64,000 nt of DNA. Origin: Brachypodium distachyon (lineage: Eukaryota; Streptophyta; Magnoliopsida; Poales; Poaceae). Positions 62,255 to 64,000 of the stretch are shown here, in pieces. The notes beneath the pieces were generated by a model. That model was not told where the DNA came from. It did not search any database and saw nothing but the letters and a program-made list of their open reading frames with translations. Position numbers and translations under genes: made by a program. The number at the start of each line of letters is the position of its first letter. The first letter of the stretch is position 1. Location of the stretch: assembly GCF_000005505.3 (NCBI RefSeq), contig NC_016134.3, positions 2,294,001-2,358,000 on the forward strand. Reading direction: 5' to 3'.

Positions 62255-62790
62255 GGCCCGTGAGACTCATGCATGCTAGCTGGCATGGATCCATAAATTC
62301 CCACGCAGTTTCTTCGAGCATCCCACATCGGCCAAGCAAAGACTTGATTTGTTCCTGACGCCTCTCATTTCTATCCCTAGGCTGGATCAAGCAGGTGAGG
62401 AAACAAAAATGAGATGGTAGAGATGTGACCGTCTGACCGAGCATCACATTGATTATGTAAAGGTGGTAGAGGAAGAAGACGAATCGATTGAGTGGACAAG
62501 GTGGTATATGTACATATAGAGGCCGGCCGGGTGAGATTGACCTGCGAGCAGAGGCGGTACGGTGCATAATAAAAGGTGGTGGGGGTGGAAGGACATGAGC
62601 TGAATTCATCCATGAAACCTGCATGCATGTGGTAACTTAATTAGAATACATCAGATGGTACTGCACTTGCCTTCACTTGCCTTCATGCATGAAACCGGCT
62701 TGGAGAATCAGGGACATGAACAAGACAAGCCTGTCCTGTCGATCTGGATTTAACAGCCACTGATCTTGTTTTAAAAATGTTACTGAGGCG
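62255..62790 (+). repeat. R repeat copy j with extended right flank
   Basis: ATCCCACATCGGCCAAGCAA, TTGTTCCTGACGCCTCTCAT, GGTGGTAGAGGAAGAAGACG, TATATGTACATATAGAGGCC, ACCTGCGAGCAGAGGCGGTA, AAAAGGTGGTGGGGGTGGAA, CCATGAAACCTGCATGCATG. The flank from GAACAAGACAAGCCTGTC matches the flank of copy e. Confidence 0.8.
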
Positions 62791-63724
62791 AATGACTAAT
62801 CGTGCCAACTACAATCTTGTTTTAAAATCATGTGCTTCTCTAAAGAGTTAATTACTCGGGATTCAGACCATCTTGTTTTAAAATCTGTTGGAACTTGGAA
62901 CTTTTTAAGTGTATAGTAGTGTGTGCCTCCAAAAATTACAATCTTCAGATAATTTACAGCCGGATCAATTCATCTTTGAGAGGGTCGTCCGCAAGGATTA
63001 TGCTGTGAATGAAACACCTTCCACACATGAGGACCACTGCATCCTATTGATCACAATCTGTCGCCCTCTCAGAAAAACAAAACATGCCCAGTTACAACTG
63101 CTCAATGTATCTCCTGGACGTTAGAGGCTAAGAATGAAGACGATGAACAATGTACGCATGAACTTCGATCCAGAGGGGCTAGATGTGTATAACATGACAG
63201 ATGATCCGTACTTTAACAATCGCCCATCCCCTGGGGCAGCAGTATACCAATCTCTGGGATGGGTCAGCAGTTTGTCAGTAAGATGAACAGATCAAGCTGG
63301 CTGGTAATAGTTCCTGATATACCCTTTATTTTGCATATACGTACGTACATAGGCTTCGGGCAGTATCACACCACAGCCGTACATTGTTGGATTTAGCCTG
63401 AGGATCAATCACATGAAAAAAAACACTCACATACGCTTGACTCAATACTAATCGATCGGTGATAGACTTTAGGCACGGATATGACTCTAGGACTTGCGAG
63501 TCGGACACGCCGTGTGCATCTCCACACGTTCACGTCCTAAACGGACTCAACACATAAACGTGAACAACCTAGCTAACATGGAAGTTAATCCAAGCAACAC
63601 ATATGCATACTCTTGATTAATTAATTCTAACTTACTCCTTCAGGCTCATGATAGTTATTTACTGGTATCTGTTTGACATGGAAACATAGCATTAGATCCC
63701 AGGAACCGTTTACTGGGATGTTCC
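62791..63724. other. Intergenic, no gene seen
   Basis: 62790-62870 (GGCGAATGACTAATCGTGCC and TCGGGATTCAGACCATC) resembles 36083-36130, another sign of local duplication. Nothing else recognised. Confidence 0.5.
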
Positions 63725-63990
63725 TTGTTTCATCCTAGATCAGACCAAGCTAGAGACTTTCAGTGTTCGTCAAGAGGGGAGAAAATGAGAGGGTGGGGGA
63801 AGAGACATCTATTGATAATACAAATCCTCGATACAGTTGTAATATTGAGCTTCTCAGGATGGTGGAGGAAGGTGATGATAAATCAGTGAGAGGAGAAGGT
63901 AGTATAGTTAGAGGTCGAGTGACCTCCAAGCTACACTTTGTGAAGATATACAATGTAAAACAAAAGGCGGTGGGTGGTAGATCCGAGCTC
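63725..63990 (+). repeat. R repeat copy k
   Basis: GAGAAAATGAGAGGGTGGGG, GATGGTGGAGGAAGGTGATG, AGTGAGAGGAGAAGGTAGTA, GTGAAGATATACAATGTAAA, AAAGGCGGTGGGTGGTAGAT. Reaches the window end. Confidence 0.72.
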
Positions 63991-64000
63991 ATACTTTCAG

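Noticed and set aside
61270..62624. Minus-strand ORFs of 163 and 125 codons in R copies i and j as a conserved peptide family
   Set aside because: Comparing copies b, d, e, f, i, j and k, the frames shift and the residues are not conserved, so the unit is not coding.

Overview
This window is nuclear DNA from a flowering plant, almost certainly a grass. The evidence is one spliced serine carboxypeptidase gene with GT-AG introns, chromovirus Gypsy and Copia retrotransposons, grass-type CACTA, hAT and Stowaway elements, a Cassandra-type LTR, and a piece of mitochondrial plus plastid DNA. I cannot name the species. Only one host gene looks complete and intact. Most of the rest is transposable elements, which date one another by nesting, and an odd family of same-strand non-coding repeats (called R here).

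Layout from left to right. 1-2.6 kb is a broken hAT transposase on the minus strand with its subterminal repeats, running off the left edge. 2.6-3.45 kb is GC-rich low-complexity DNA ending in two adjacent hairpins. 4.18-4.85 kb is the chromodomain end and 3' LTR of a Gypsy element. 4.85-9.0 kb is a CACTA element (CACTA-1) that has lost its catalytic domain and carries a solo LTR with a perfect target-site duplication. 9.08-21.55 kb is a 5'-truncated Copia element whose 3' LTR was hit by a decayed Tekay/Del-like Gypsy element (Gypsy-1, 13563-21408). 22.4-22.9 kb is a probable inverted-repeat DNA transposon. 23.34-24.34 kb is a cox1 (mitochondrial) to rpoB (plastid) chimera inserted into an R copy. 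26.64-26.93 kb is a Cassandra-like LTR carrying a 5S rRNA-like segment. 27.2-28.0 kb is a LINE remnant.

The host gene, a serine carboxypeptidase on the minus strand (34470-29423), has seven exons that join into an uninterrupted 505-residue protein with all catalytic motifs. Its third intron holds an antisense, deleted Copia element (30403-32966).

From 40.5 to 57.8 kb there is a clean three-level nest: a Stowaway MITE is split by a CACTA element (CACTA-2, 40524-57695, TSD CAA), which is split by a very young, apparently intact Tekay/Del-like Gypsy element (Gypsy-2, 40562-53083, TSD TCCAG). Gypsy-2 has two 3154-bp LTRs with only three differences seen, a primer-binding site, a 1518-residue Gag-Pol and an additional 290-residue ORF upstream of gag.

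The unexplained part is the R family. At least a dozen copies of a roughly 250-450 bp non-coding unit lie at 3.6 kb and between 23 and 64 kb, all on the same strand and often with shared flanks, as if a local duplicated array had decayed and then been spread apart by transposons. It does not look like a coding gene and I could not assign it to a known element.
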